From a virus, in the IMG/VR virus record IMGVR_UViG_3300028162_000242, positions 1 through 38,856 of that record: a stretch of DNA of 38,856 nucleotides. One strand, written 5' to 3'. This document shows positions 7,934 through 15,832 of this stretch, in pieces. Position 1 is the stretch's first letter. Each line of letters opens with the position of its first letter. The notes beneath the pieces are model-generated. The model saw only the letters and a program-made list of their open reading frames with translations, was not told where the DNA came from and made no database searches. Position numbers and translations under genes: made by a program.

Positions 7934-7970
7934 CGACCCAGCTCTTAATTGAGTTGAGTCGTTTTTTTTA
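7934..7970 (+). terminator. Intrinsic terminator
   Basis: CGAC...CAGCTC pairs with GAGTTG...GTCG around a short AT loop, followed by eight T. It ends rightward transcription just before the right copy of the 18-nt repeat. Confidence 0.75.
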
Positions 7971-7979
7971 ATTTATCCC

Positions 7980-7997
7980 ATCAACCTTTTAACGATT
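7980..7997 (+). repeat. Right copy of 18-nt direct repeat flanking restriction island
   Basis: This copy is identical to 1549-1566 and in direct orientation. Chance occurrence of an 18-mer twice in this AT-rich window is unlikely but not excluded. It may mark the boundary of an island insertion or a recombination event. Confidence 0.7.
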
Positions 7998-8033
7998 TCG
8001 TCTAGTTATCGTAAATAAAATATAGATTAATGA

Positions 8034-8153
8034 ATAATCAACTGTTATAATAATTACGAAGAACATAAAATACTTGAAGATGGTAAATATATTTATGAGC
8101 TGTTAAACATTTCTGATGCTGGATTGGAAACGAAAATTAGAAATATTAGGTAA
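8034..8153 (+). pseudogene. Remnant of a protein-coding gene lacking its 5' end
   Basis: A stop-free frame runs from after a TGA to TAA at 8151-8153. Its end reads like real protein (NYEEHKILEDGKYIYELLN, ISDAGLETKIRN), but there is no ATG, GTG or TTG with a ribosome-binding site. It begins about 37 nt to the right of the 18-nt repeat, as expected if a gene was cut when the restriction island arrived. The family is not recognised. Confidence 0.4.
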
Positions 8154-8188
8154 AAAAGTCTTCCTAAACTTATATGAGGTGTATTAAT

Positions 8189-10114
8189 TTGGGTAATAAG
8201 CCTAACACTTTTTTAGATTATCTTGAAAATAATATATTTTATGATAAGATATATGATTCTATTTTTTCATGGTGCAAAAATCACAAAAAACTATTGGAAG
8301 ATAGAGTAGATGGCTATAATGTTAGTTATATTTCTGAAATTGAAGACCTTGATCTGGATTATCAAAATGTATTTATTGACAGCAAAGAAGGTACAAAAAT
8401 TGAATTTGATATTACTATCGAAGTTACAGTAAACGTAGAAGGAGTTGCTGGCAAATACCAGGATAGGGATTCATACAGCGCTCGTCTATGGGTTATGGTT
8501 AGTTGTTCAGGCTCTTTAGGTAAAAAACTTAAAGATTTTTATATTATCGGAGTAGACGAATATATCAAAACAAAGCCAATAAAACCACTTTCTGGAGACT
8601 TTTATCCATATATCAAAAGAATTGATTATGATGAATATGCTAATGCAATATTAGAAAAGTATTACTTTAAATACCATCCAGAATCAAAAACAAATCCAGT
8701 ACCAATTAATGTGGATGAACTTGCTGCTAAAATGGGATTAACAATTCAAAACACTTCTATATCTAAAGATAGAAGTATATTTGGACAGATTTTCTTTGCA
8801 GATGTAGAAGTCGAGTTTTATAATTCTGAAAAATCAGTACTTGAAAAAAGAAAAATTAGCAAAAATACTATACTAGTTGATACTGAGGCAGCATATTTAC
8901 GTTCATTTGGATCTCGCAACATGACAATTGCACATGAGTGTGTACATTCCTATTATCACAGAAAAGCATTTTTATTCGCACGTATGCTAAAGCTAAAAGG
9001 GGATCTTCATTATATTGAATGTCAGGTAAATGGAGTAATGAAGAATGGTGATACAAACTCAACTGCCGAATGGATGGAAATACAAGCAAACGGTCTTGCA
9101 CCATACATACTTATGCCAAAAGAATCATTTGAAGCATATGCAAAAAAGTTATTCGAATTTTATAGTAAATCAAGCGGTTTAGTGACCTATACAATAAGAG
9201 AAATCATTGATAAACTTGCAGGCACCTATGAGGTTACTACATACGCTGCAAGAAAAAGACTTATTGATTTAGGCTTTGAACTTGCAATAGGAGCTTATAA
9301 TTGGGTTGATGGTCATTACGTAAAATCATATACATTCAAAAAGGGATTCCTCGAAAGTAATGAAACATTTACTGTAAGCTACAAGGACGTTTATAAAAAA
9401 ATTTTTACAAATCAAACCATATTAATGGCAGTTTACAATAATCAGTATGTCTTTGTAGATAATCACCTTTGTATAAATGATCCTAAATATATTGAAAAAA
9501 ATCAAAATGGTGAATTAATATTATCTGATTATGCATTGTATCATATGGACGAATGTTGCGTTAAATTTAGATATAATACGATTAAAGGTTTTAATTCAGG
9601 GTCTAGTTTAGGACTCATGTGTTATCTCAGTAGAGATTTGAGTAAAGAAATTGAATTTGATTTGGAGATAATAAATAATCCTGCTATTGTTCATGATTCT
9701 AAATTTATAGAAAGATACAGTATTCACTCGGAAAATGTTGCTGAAGTAGTAAAAGAGATCACTTTTATGTCTTTTGGAAAAATCATAAAATATTTGATGA
9801 AATATCTAAAAATAAAATTATGTGATTTGGAAGTTGATGCAGACCTTGAAGAAAAGACAATACGAAGATATACTAGTGGTGAAAATAAAAAACCTGATAA
9901 GAGAAGCGCTATTGCAATACTAAGGGCATTAAATCTTCCACCAGCCATATCGTCTTTAGCTTTGAAACAAGCTGGCATTGCATTTGTAAATGGAAATGAC
10001 GAAGACGATGCTTTGTTATGTGTGCTGATGACTTTAAGAAATGGTAGCGCAAAAGATGCCAATGATTTTATGATATCGATTCAACAAGGACTACTTACAA
10101 AAAATAAAAAATAA
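8189..10114 (+). CDS. ImmA/IrrE-family metalloprotease with C-terminal XRE-like domain
   Basis: The protein of about 641 residues carries a zinc-protease site AHECVHSYYH (HExxH, His254/Glu255/His258 counted from the upstream ATG), with a downstream Glu in WMEIQANGLA as probable third ligand. This is the ImmA/IrrE type that cleaves phage repressors. The C-terminus (about 545-615) looks like an XRE helix-turn-helix: KIKLCDLEVDADLEEKTIRR then KPDKRSAIAILRALNLP. Protease and DNA-binding parts thus seem joined in one chain, probably acting in the lysogeny switch. I prefer the TTG at 8189, because GAGGTG stands 7 nt before it; the ATG at 8174 has no ribosome-binding site. Two palindromes follow the gene. 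Confidence 0.8.
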   Translation: MGNKPNTFLDYLENNIFYDKIYDSIFSWCKNHKKLLEDRVDGYNVSYISEIEDLDLDYQNVFIDSKEGTKIEFDITIEVTVNVEGVAGKYQDRDSYSARLWVMVSCSGSLGKKLKDFYIIGVDEYIKTKPIKPLSGDFYPYIKRIDYDEYANAILEKYYFKYHPESKTNPVPINVDELAAKMGLTIQNTSISKDRSIFGQIFFADVEVEFYNSEKSVLEKRKISKNTILVDTEAAYLRSFGSRNMTIAHECVHSYYHRKAFLFARMLKLKGDLHYIECQVNGVMKNGDTNSTAEWMEIQANGLAPYILMPKESFEAYAKKLFEFYSKSSGLVTYTIREIIDKLAGTYEVTTYAARKRLIDLGFELAIGAYNWVDGHYVKSYTFKKGFLESNETFTVSYKDVYKKIFTNQTILMAVYNNQYVFVDNHLCINDPKYIEKNQNGELILSDYALYHMDECCVKFRYNTIKGFNSGSSLGLMCYLSRDLSKEIEFDLEIINNPAIVHDSKFIERYSIHSENVAEVVKEITFMSFGKIIKYLMKYLKIKLCDLEVDADLEEKTIRRYTSGENKKPDKRSAIAILRALNLPPAISSLALKQAGIAFVNGNDEDDALLCVLMTLRNGSAKDANDFMISIQQGLLTKNKK

Positions 10115-10119
10115 AAAAT

Positions 10120-10134
10120 GGACAACCCCTGTCC
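10120..10134. promoter_or_regulatory. Operator-like palindrome 1 (GGACA-N5-TGTCC)
   Basis: GGACAACCCCTGTCC is a perfect 5+5 inverted repeat, extended by T and A outside. A second palindrome with the same arms lies at 10239-10253. It sits just after the protease-repressor stop codon and before its terminator. Confidence 0.65.
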
Positions 10135-10168
10135 AGAAAAAATGAGAAAATATATGCGAAAATAGATT

Positions 10169-10194
10169 TAGAGGACTTTGTTCCTCTTTTTTTT
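10169..10194 (+). terminator. Intrinsic terminator of the protease-repressor gene
   Basis: AGAGGA and TCCTCT form a 6-bp stem around a 6-nt loop, running into eight T. It isolates the repressor transcript from the early operon promoter. Confidence 0.8.
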
Positions 10195-10238
10195 ATGCTT
10201 TATTGCAAGAAATAGTGAAAAAATAGAACGTTTTTGAC

Positions 10239-10253
10239 GGACAATACCTGTCC
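10239..10253. promoter_or_regulatory. Operator-like palindrome 2 at the early promoter
   Basis: GGACAATACCTGTCC has the same GGACA/TGTCC arms as palindrome 1. Its right end touches the -35 region that matches the -10 at 10276-10281, so a bound protein should block RNA polymerase. Confidence 0.7.
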
Positions 10254-10272
10254 ACACGACACGAAATTTATG

Positions 10273-10281
10273 TGTTATACT
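10273..10281 (+). promoter_or_regulatory. Extended -10 promoter of the early operon
   Basis: TGTTATACT is a TGn extended -10 element. The -35 position (about 10253-10258) is poor, as is common with extended -10 promoters. Predicted transcription starts near 10288, exactly where the inverted-repeat leader begins. Confidence 0.6.
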
Positions 10282-10287
10282 CATTTT

Positions 10288-10510
10288 GAATTAAGGAATA
10301 GCTATCTTAATTCGTACTTCACAGCCCTTGCTAAGCTGGTCACAATGAAGTACAAAATCACAATTTAATAATGCAGTTCGATCTATTGTGAAGAGAGGTC
10401 TGTAATTTGAAATGGAGCTTAACCGCCCTTCTTTTTGCTGACGCCTACGAACTGCCCACACTGCAAGAAAAGAGTATCTCCATTTTTCAAAAACAAATCT
10501 GAATTGGAGG
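10288..10510 (+). ncRNA. Structured 5' leader of the early operon, candidate cis-regulatory RNA
   Basis: Four inverted repeats follow one another from the predicted transcription start: GAATTAAG/CTTAATTC (10288-10295, 10306-10313); GTACTTC/GAAGTAC (10314-10320, 10347-10353) with an inner CAGC/GCTG; CACAAT/ATTGTG (10359-10364, 10385-10390), for which 10341-10346 offers a second CACAAT; and AAATGGAG/CTCCATTT (10410-10417, 10478-10485) with a nested TTTTTGC/GCAAGAA. CTCCA (10478-10482) can instead pair with TGGAG (10505-10509), which contains the ribosome-binding site of the next gene. The layout suggests a choice between exposing and hiding that site. The class is unknown to me. A 29-aa frame with CPHC (10435-10524, TTG start) also crosses it. 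Confidence 0.5.
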
Positions 10511-10520
10511 TATTTTTTTT

Positions 10521-11105
10521 ATGAAATTAACAAAGTCTGAAAAGAATCAAAACCCAAGACATTATTGCTATGGCTGTCCGAAAGAGTTGCTTAATGATCC
10601 TAATCAACCCTTAAAACACTATGTTGCTTTCAGAGATAAAGATGGTGATGTTAGGTATGAACCCTGTACTGAAGAGTATTTTCATAAACACAGAAATGAA
10701 GAGCGTAACGAAATACGCAGAAAAGACACGGAATCAAGATGCATGATTCCATCAAAAAAATTCGGACTTGTTAAGTGTCGAGCTGATTGCAACCAGTGTT
10801 CCAAAGTCAGAGATGGCTTTTCTATATCTATGGATTATATGCGCGAGAATTACGAGTTTGAGTTTGCTGATAGATCCTATGAAGAAGAACGCGAGAAAAG
10901 AGCTGAACAAACCCAAAGTGATTTTATTTGGAAGCTTGTGCGTGAGTTTAACGAAACTGATCAACTTATCCTTAAGTACTTCAACGATGGAAAAACAGAT
11001 GCTGAAATTGCTGAAGAAATGAAGAAATCAAGAAGTAGAATCCAAGAACGCAGAATTCAGCTTGTGCAGCTCTTGAAAGAAAAATTAAAAAAATACAACG
11101 AATAA
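10521..11105 (+). CDS. Sigma-70 region 4-like regulator with Cys-rich N-terminus
   Basis: This 194-residue protein has clustered cysteines (CYGCPKELL near 12-15, C74, then CRADCNQCSK at about 87-95) that could bind metal. A C-terminal helix-turn-helix (NETDQLILKYFNDGKTDAEI, then AEEMKKSRSRIQERR) resembles sigma-70 region 4. Similar proteins occur in early operons of Bacillota phages and integrative elements and are thought to regulate transcription. TTGGAGG lies about 10 nt before the ATG. It is the first gene after the structured leader, which may control its translation. Confidence 0.7.
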   Translation: MKLTKSEKNQNPRHYCYGCPKELLNDPNQPLKHYVAFRDKDGDVRYEPCTEEYFHKHRNEERNEIRRKDTESRCMIPSKKFGLVKCRADCNQCSKVRDGFSISMDYMRENYEFEFADRSYEEEREKRAEQTQSDFIWKLVREFNETDQLILKYFNDGKTDAEIAEEMKKSRSRIQERRIQLVQLLKEKLKKYNE

Positions 11106-11185
11106 CCGGCAAACGATAGGATACCTTGCCATTTAACTAGTGAAGAGGAAAAGCGACCTTTTCAAAACCAAAAGGAGGTTTAGAA

Positions 11186-11362
11186 ATGCAAAAAGAAAAA
11201 ACAGCCAATAAACCCTATCTCACCGATAAGGATTTAGTTGAAACGCTACTACTGATTAGCGAAACGACTAAAACATTGGCACTCGAAGTGATGTTGCTTC
11301 CAGTCGAGGCAGATAGTAATGGAGGTAAAGACGATGTCAAGAAGTCCAACGATTCACAGTAG
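11186..11362 (+). CDS. Small early protein, 58 aa, unknown
   Basis: A strong AAAGGAGG stands 7 nt before the ATG of this short gene. The product has a charged start, a helical leucine-rich middle (DLVETLLLISETTKTLALEV) and a polar end. Position between the sigma-like regulator and the DUF669-like gene, on the same strand, fits an early phage operon. No family recognised. Confidence 0.65.
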   Translation: MQKEKTANKPYLTDKDLVETLLLISETTKTLALEVMLLPVEADSNGGKDDVKKSNDSQ

Positions 11363-11404
11363 TTAAAAAATAGAAAGAAAAATTAAACAAGGAGAAGAAT
11401 AACC

Positions 11405-11860
11405 ATGAATGAAAACAAAGATATGTTAATGGATTGGAACGACTCGATTGAAACCGATGGACAGGAGTATGTCTTATTTCCAGAGGGTGATTACAACTTT
11501 ACTGTAACACATTTTGAACGCGGAAGATTTAATGGTAGTGCAAAAGTTCCAGCATGTAATAAAGCAACAATTCATGTTCAAGTAGACACAAAAGAAGGGA
11601 TCGCTAATGTGAAGTTTGATTTGATTTTATATCGTACACTAGAGTGGCGCATTTCTGCATTCTTTAGATGTATCGGGCAGAAGAAACATGGTGAGAAGCT
11701 CACGATGGATTGGAGTAAAGTGATTGGTTCAAAAGGTAGGGCACATTTCAAACAACGCACCTATATTAATCAAAACGGTGAAGAGAAATTCATCAACGAT
11801 ATTGAACGCTTCATAGATTATAACGAAGAACACATTGTTCCAGATGATCTTCCATATTAA
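11405..11860 (+). CDS. DUF669-like phage protein, possible ssDNA-binding
   Basis: The 151-residue protein resembles phage DUF669 proteins: an N-terminal PEGDYNFTVTHFERGRFNGS, a mid-region KATIHVQVD...LILYRTLEWRISAFFRCIG and an acidic end with IVPDDLPY. These proteins are regularly found next to phage helicase-primase or recombination genes and are presumed to act in replication, perhaps as single-strand binding proteins; the acidic tail would suit that. AAGGAGAAG precedes the ATG. It lies 11 nt upstream of the primase-helicase, in the same operon. Confidence 0.7.
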   Translation: MNENKDMLMDWNDSIETDGQEYVLFPEGDYNFTVTHFERGRFNGSAKVPACNKATIHVQVDTKEGIANVKFDLILYRTLEWRISAFFRCIGQKKHGEKLTMDWSKVIGSKGRAHFKQRTYINQNGEEKFINDIERFIDYNEEHIVPDDLPY

Positions 11861-11871
11861 GGAGGGTTATA

Positions 11872-13878
11872 ATGGACATCATTTTAGAAGCTTTAAAACA
11901 AATCGATGTTTCAAAAACAACGTATCAGGAATGGTTACATGTAGGTTTAGCTTTACATGGAGAGGGTTATGAATGTTCAGTATGGGACGAGTGGAGTAAG
12001 AATGATACTCGTTATAAAGATGGTGAATGCGATAGAAAATGGAGGAGCTTTAGCGGCTCCTCTCATCCCGTATCCGGTGGAACAATCGTAAAACTAGCTA
12101 AAGATGCTGGTTGGATACCTCCCACAAGAATAAACGATGGCTTGATGGAATGGGACGATATCATCGAATATGATGGTGATGGCACGATCTATGATCCAAA
12201 GGTTGATAAGAAATCTAACGAACAGTTAATCACTTATCTTGAAACCCTATTTAAAGATAACGAATACGTTGGTTATGTGACAAACGATGTATGGCAGAAT
12301 AGTGAAAGCAAATGGATGCCAGGAAAAGGACAGTTTGATCGAACAGCAAAAGAATTAATTACATTACTACAAAAACATCCAGATGACATAGGTGCAGTCT
12401 TAGGTGATTGGAAAGATGAATGTGGAGCTTGGATTCGGTTCAATCCAGTAGATAGTAGTGGTGTTAAAAATGAAAATATTACAAGGTTCACCTATGCTCT
12501 AGTAGAATCTGACGATATGCCAATTCCTGAACAAGACGCTTTGTATCGTAAGTTTGAACTTCCTATTGCATGTTTAGTTCATAGTGGTAGTAGAAGCCTA
12601 CACGCAATCGTTAAGGTAGATGCAAGAGATGCAGATGAATACCGTAAACGTGTGGACTATTTATATGATTTCCTAGACAAGAATGGACTTAAGGTAGATA
12701 AAGCAAATCGAAATCCATCAAGGTTATCAAGAATACCTGGAGTGACTAGGAAAGGCATCGTACAAACTTTGGTTGACACCAATATCGGAAGACGAAACTG
12801 GAATGAATGGTTAGATTTTGCAGAAGGAATCATGGACGAATTACCTGCACTTACTTATTTGGATGAAGCATTATTAAACCCACCAAAACTACCACTTGAA
12901 CTTATTGAAGGCATCGTTAGAGTTGGTCATAAAATGCTTATTTCAGGATCTTCAAAAGCGGGGAAAAGTTTCTTGCTAATGGAACTATCTATAGCATTAT
13001 CAGAAGGCATGAAATGGCTAGGTTTTCAATGCAAAAAATCAAAGGTACTCTATGTGAATTTAGAAATTGATGCAGCAAGTTGCATTAATCGTTTTGCTGA
13101 AATCTACAAAGCACTAAAATTTAAACCAAAATACAGTCATGACATTGTTCTATGGAATCTGCGTGGTCGAGCAATGCCTCTAGATAAGCTTGTACCGAAG
13201 TTAATTCGTAAAGTAGTAAATCAAGGCTATGATGCCATCATCATCGATCCAATTTATAAAGTGATTACAGGTGATGAAAACAACGCGTCTGAAATGGGTG
13301 CATTCTGTAATCAGTTCGATAAGATTTGTAATGAAACAGGATGCGCGGCTATTTATTGTCACCATCATTCCAAAGGCTCACAAGGATTCAAAAAAGCAAT
13401 GGATAGAGCATCTGGATCAGGCGTTTTTGCACGCGATCCTGATGCACAACTCGATATGATTCAGCTTGAAACAAGTGAAGAATTCATGGCGCTTAATGCA
13501 GATGTAATGACATCAACTGCGTGGCGATTAGAGAGTAGTCTTCGTGAGTTTCGTAACTTCAAGCCAGTCAACTTTTGGTTTGAATACCCAATACATCGAA
13601 TTGATGATAAAGGCATACTCGCTAAACACTATGCAAATGGAGATCCTAAAGCAAACTTAGAGAAAAGTGGTAAAAGAAAACAAACGCCTGAATCTCGAAA
13701 ACAAGAATTTGATGCAGCATTTGACATTAGTAAGCAAAATGATGGAACATGCTTGTTATCGGTACTCGCAGAATATTTAGGAGTTACAGATCGTACAATC
13801 CGAAAAAGAATTACAGAATTTAGTAATGAATACGATATTTCGAACAGTGTCATATCACGAAAAAAAGTGAGTGAATAA
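11872..13878 (+). CDS. Primase-helicase, PriCT/AEP-like with RepA-type ATPase
   Basis: The 668-residue protein looks like a bifunctional phage replication enzyme. Residues about 5-85 match the PriCT_2 type (YQEWLHVGLALHGEG..., WDEWSKND, DRKWRSFSGSSHPVSGGTI). The middle (about 190-310) has features of an archaeo-eukaryotic primase: acidic ALVESDDMP, SGSRSLHAIVKV and RNPSRLSRIPG. Residues about 355-560 form a RecA-like ATPase of the RepA/AAA_25 type, with Walker A SGSSKAGKS at about 358, Walker B AIIIDP near 454 and YCHHHSKG after it. A short C-terminal HTH (YLGVTDRTIRKRI) ends it. GGAGGG precedes the ATG. It should unwind and prime phage DNA. Confidence 0.85.
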   Translation: MDIILEALKQIDVSKTTYQEWLHVGLALHGEGYECSVWDEWSKNDTRYKDGECDRKWRSFSGSSHPVSGGTIVKLAKDAGWIPPTRINDGLMEWDDIIEYDGDGTIYDPKVDKKSNEQLITYLETLFKDNEYVGYVTNDVWQNSESKWMPGKGQFDRTAKELITLLQKHPDDIGAVLGDWKDECGAWIRFNPVDSSGVKNENITRFTYALVESDDMPIPEQDALYRKFELPIACLVHSGSRSLHAIVKVDARDADEYRKRVDYLYDFLDKNGLKVDKANRNPSRLSRIPGVTRKGIVQTLVDTNIGRRNWNEWLDFAEGIMDELPALTYLDEALLNPPKLPLELIEGIVRVGHKMLISGSSKAGKSFLLMELSIALSEGMKWLGFQCKKSKVLYVNLEIDAASCINRFAEIYKALKFKPKYSHDIVLWNLRGRAMPLDKLVPKLIRKVVNQGYDAIIIDPIYKVITGDENNASEMGAFCNQFDKICNETGCAAIYCHHHSKGSQGFKKAMDRASGSGVFARDPDAQLDMIQLETSEEFMALNADVMTSTAWRLESSLREFRNFKPVNFWFEYPIHRIDDKGILAKHYANGDPKANLEKSGKRKQTPESRKQEFDAAFDISKQNDGTCLLSVLAEYLGVTDRTIRKRITEFSNEYDISNSVISRKKVSE

Positions 13879-13936
13879 AGGAAATTTAGAAGCTTCACTC
13901 ATGAATTATGCAATTTTGGAAGAAAGGGAAAAAACT

Positions 13937-14067
13937 CCTATATTCAACATTGAATAAAATCGTGAATATAGGGCTTATATATAGTTGATTCATTCAACCG
14001 CTGACGCATCGTTTGTAGGATAGGGCTTTAAGCCATGCCCTATCCCAAACAAATGCATCATCGTCAG
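13937..14067. other. Two inverted repeats, candidate replication origin or structured RNA
   Basis: CCTATATTCA (13937-13946) pairs perfectly with TGAATATAGG (13963-13972). After it, a long hairpin runs from CTGACG (14001-14006) to CGTCAG (14062-14067), with GTTTG/CAAAC and a perfect GGATAGGGC/GCCCTATCC stem (14018-14026, 14037-14045) inside. The stretch between primase-helicase and rusA has no gene. No T-run follows, so it is not a terminator. Confidence 0.5.
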
Positions 14068-14110
14068 CACTCGCCTTTCTGCACTAAAAAAATCGAAAAA
14101 GGAGAAAGCA

Positions 14111-14521
14111 ATGAAAATATTCCTGCTACTAGATCCACCAACAATTACCGCACAAGAGAACAAGGTTGCTCTTGTTAATCATAAACCGATATTTTATAAA
14201 CCAGAAAAATTGAAACAGGCAAGAAGAACACTCATTACTCATTTGAAACCTTTTAGGCCAGAAAAACCAATGGAGGGTCCACTAGAGTTAAATGTCATAT
14301 GGAGATTTCCTAAAGGTAAAAGACATAGCCATTATGAGTGGAGAGTTACAAAGCCTGATACAGATAACTTAGAAAAAATGTTAAAAGATTGTATGACGGA
14401 AGTTGGCTTTTGGATAGATGATGCGCAAGTAGTCGTAGAGCATGTTGAAAAGTTGTGGTCTGATGAACCGACAGGTATTTCAATTGAAATAAAATTATTA
14501 AGTAAAATCAAGGAGGAATAG
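14111..14521 (+). CDS. rusA: RusA-family Holliday junction resolvase
   Basis: The 136-residue protein shows the RusA pattern: an N-terminal phosphate-binding start (LLLDPPTITAQENKV), then KPDTDNLEKMLKDCM with the catalytic acidic pair and Asn, and GFWIDDAQVV with further acidic residues, ending in the EIK strand. RusA dimers cut four-way junctions formed during phage replication and recombination, preparing branched DNA for packaging. AAAGGAG precedes the ATG. It is followed after 2 nt by the RinA/ArpU-like regulator. Confidence 0.9.
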   Translation: MKIFLLLDPPTITAQENKVALVNHKPIFYKPEKLKQARRTLITHLKPFRPEKPMEGPLELNVIWRFPKGKRHSHYEWRVTKPDTDNLEKMLKDCMTEVGFWIDDAQVVVEHVEKLWSDEPTGISIEIKLLSKIKEE

Positions 14522-14523
14522 AG

Positions 14524-14931
14524 ATGAATGTAAAAGACTATCTAAGTAGATATCATTACACAGAACTTAAGATTCAAAGCATGCAAGAAGAAGTCTATGA
14601 ATACAACCGTCTAGCAAACTCAATTCCTGGTTGTAATTTTGATGCGATTCGTGTTGATGGTACTAAGAGTTTAGATGCACCCTTTACTAAGTGGATACAT
14701 AAAGCTATGGAAAAAGAACTATTGATTGAAGACATGAAAAGAAAACTTCCAATCATTAAATGTGAAATCATATCTGTTATTGATGAGCTCGAAGATACTG
14801 AACTCAAAAGGTTACTCATCTACCGCTACATTGATTGGTTAAGTTGGAGTGATATTGCAGCAAAGATGTATGTTTCTTTATCGACACTAAAAAGATGGCA
14901 TAAAAACGCTATAAGTTTATTGAAAATTTAG
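14524..14931 (+). CDS. RinA/ArpU-like late transcription regulator (DUF1492 type)
   Basis: The 135-residue protein has an N-terminal helical part (YLSRYHYTELKIQSMQEEVY) and a C-terminal sigma-like helix-turn-helix (LKRLLIYRYIDWLSWSDIAA, then KMYVSLSTLKRWHKNAI). Proteins of this type (DUF1492, ArpU, RinA) close the early operon in many Bacillota phages and switch on packaging and structural genes. Place and size fit. AAGGAGG stands 9 nt before the ATG. Candidate target sites include the inverted repeat at 15701-15727. Confidence 0.8.
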   Translation: MNVKDYLSRYHYTELKIQSMQEEVYEYNRLANSIPGCNFDAIRVDGTKSLDAPFTKWIHKAMEKELLIEDMKRKLPIIKCEIISVIDELEDTELKRLLIYRYIDWLSWSDIAAKMYVSLSTLKRWHKNAISLLKI

Positions 14932-14947
14932 AAGAACATTGTATAAT
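14920..14947 (+). promoter_or_regulatory. Promoter of the 235-aa membrane-protein gene
   Basis: TTGAAA (14920-14925), a 16-nt spacer and TATAAT (14942-14947) form a good vegetative promoter inside the end of the preceding gene, about 39 nt before the ATG at 14986. Confidence 0.65.
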
Positions 14948-14985
14948 ATAATAAAACACATTGTTGCTATTGGAGGTGCATTTTA

Positions 14986-15693
14986 ATGGCAGTAATTCAA
15001 CCAACGTTTGAGATTAGTGATTTAGCAGCTGCTGGGCTTGCTGTTGGCAAGTACGTTAGAACTGGTGGCGTCATTAGGAATGCTAGTAGTGGTCAGATTA
15101 TAGAGCATTTAAAAGATACTTTTGGCAATGATAAAGTTAGTTCAAGTTCGGCTATTTTAGAGTCTGTAGACGTTGCTAGTGTTGCTAAATCATCAACAAG
15201 AGTTGCGGTTAAAGAAATCACATCCGTATCATTAGCTAGAAAATTTGCTGTTGGAACTTTAATCGTTGTCGGTGTTGCAGCAATTGGGTATGGATCGTAT
15301 AGACTATTTACATATTTAAAAAAACGTACAGAGGATAATAAACAAATTGAAGTAATAAATGAAAACAATGATGTGATTGAATATAATCCTGAGTTGACTG
15401 AGTACTTTAACAACATGCAAACTCAAAGTATGACATTGGATTCTATCAAGGATGTTGCCAAGTTTTTCGAAACCTATAGTAACGGTGATATAGAAATTGA
15501 GATAACTGATGAAGAAATGAGAGTTATGAGAAATCTTATTGTGAGATACACGATCAAACTGTGTGAATCAAACAAGATTAGTCTTGAAAGTAGACAACTA
15601 GATACTGAGACCAACATAATAGATGCCAATGATTTACTAGAAGAAATATTATATGCAACCAAAGTCCAAGAAGAAATTTTTGCTCTTGCGTAA
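14986..15693 (+). CDS. Single-pass membrane protein, unknown function
   Basis: The 235-residue protein has an N-terminal domain of about 85 residues rich in Ser, Ala and Val, one membrane helix (AVGTLIVVGVAAIGYGSYRLF, about 87-107), a basic stop-transfer KKR and an acidic C-terminal domain (EIEITDEEMRVMRNLIVRY). It has its own promoter and a strong TGGAGGTG 8 nt before the ATG, and is followed by an inverted repeat and a terminator. This independent unit between replication and packaging genes looks like a cargo gene, perhaps expressed in lysogeny. No family recognised. Confidence 0.65.
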   Translation: MAVIQPTFEISDLAAAGLAVGKYVRTGGVIRNASSGQIIEHLKDTFGNDKVSSSSAILESVDVASVAKSSTRVAVKEITSVSLARKFAVGTLIVVGVAAIGYGSYRLFTYLKKRTEDNKQIEVINENNDVIEYNPELTEYFNNMQTQSMTLDSIKDVAKFFETYSNGDIEIEITDEEMRVMRNLIVRYTIKLCESNKISLESRQLDTETNIIDANDLLEEILYATKVQEEIFALA

Positions 15694-15700
15694 ATTGAAC

Positions 15701-15727
15701 CACAATGGACCGTCGTGAACCGTTGTG
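15701..15727. repeat. Inverted repeat, possible operator
   Basis: CACAATGG (15701-15708) and CCGTTGTG (15720-15727) pair at 7 of 8 positions across 11 nt. It lies upstream of a TATAAT (15752-15757) and of the packaging genes, where a late-gene activator could bind. Confidence 0.35.
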
Positions 15728-15832
15728 AATCTGTCAAGGGTGTGATAAGATTATAATGTACAAAGGTGTAGCCGCAGAGCAACACATTAAAATTATGGAA
15801 TACTGGCTTTAGAAACCAGCCTAGAAATAATG

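Noticed and set aside
10435-10524. A 29-aa frame with CPHC, from TTG, ending in the start of the sigma-like gene
   Set aside because: No ribosome-binding site, and the stretch is better explained by paired RNA stems; kept only as a rival reading.
11108-11130. GGCAA/TTGCC hairpin after the sigma-like gene as terminator
   Set aside because: A 5-bp stem with a long loop and no T-run; transcription should continue into the next genes.
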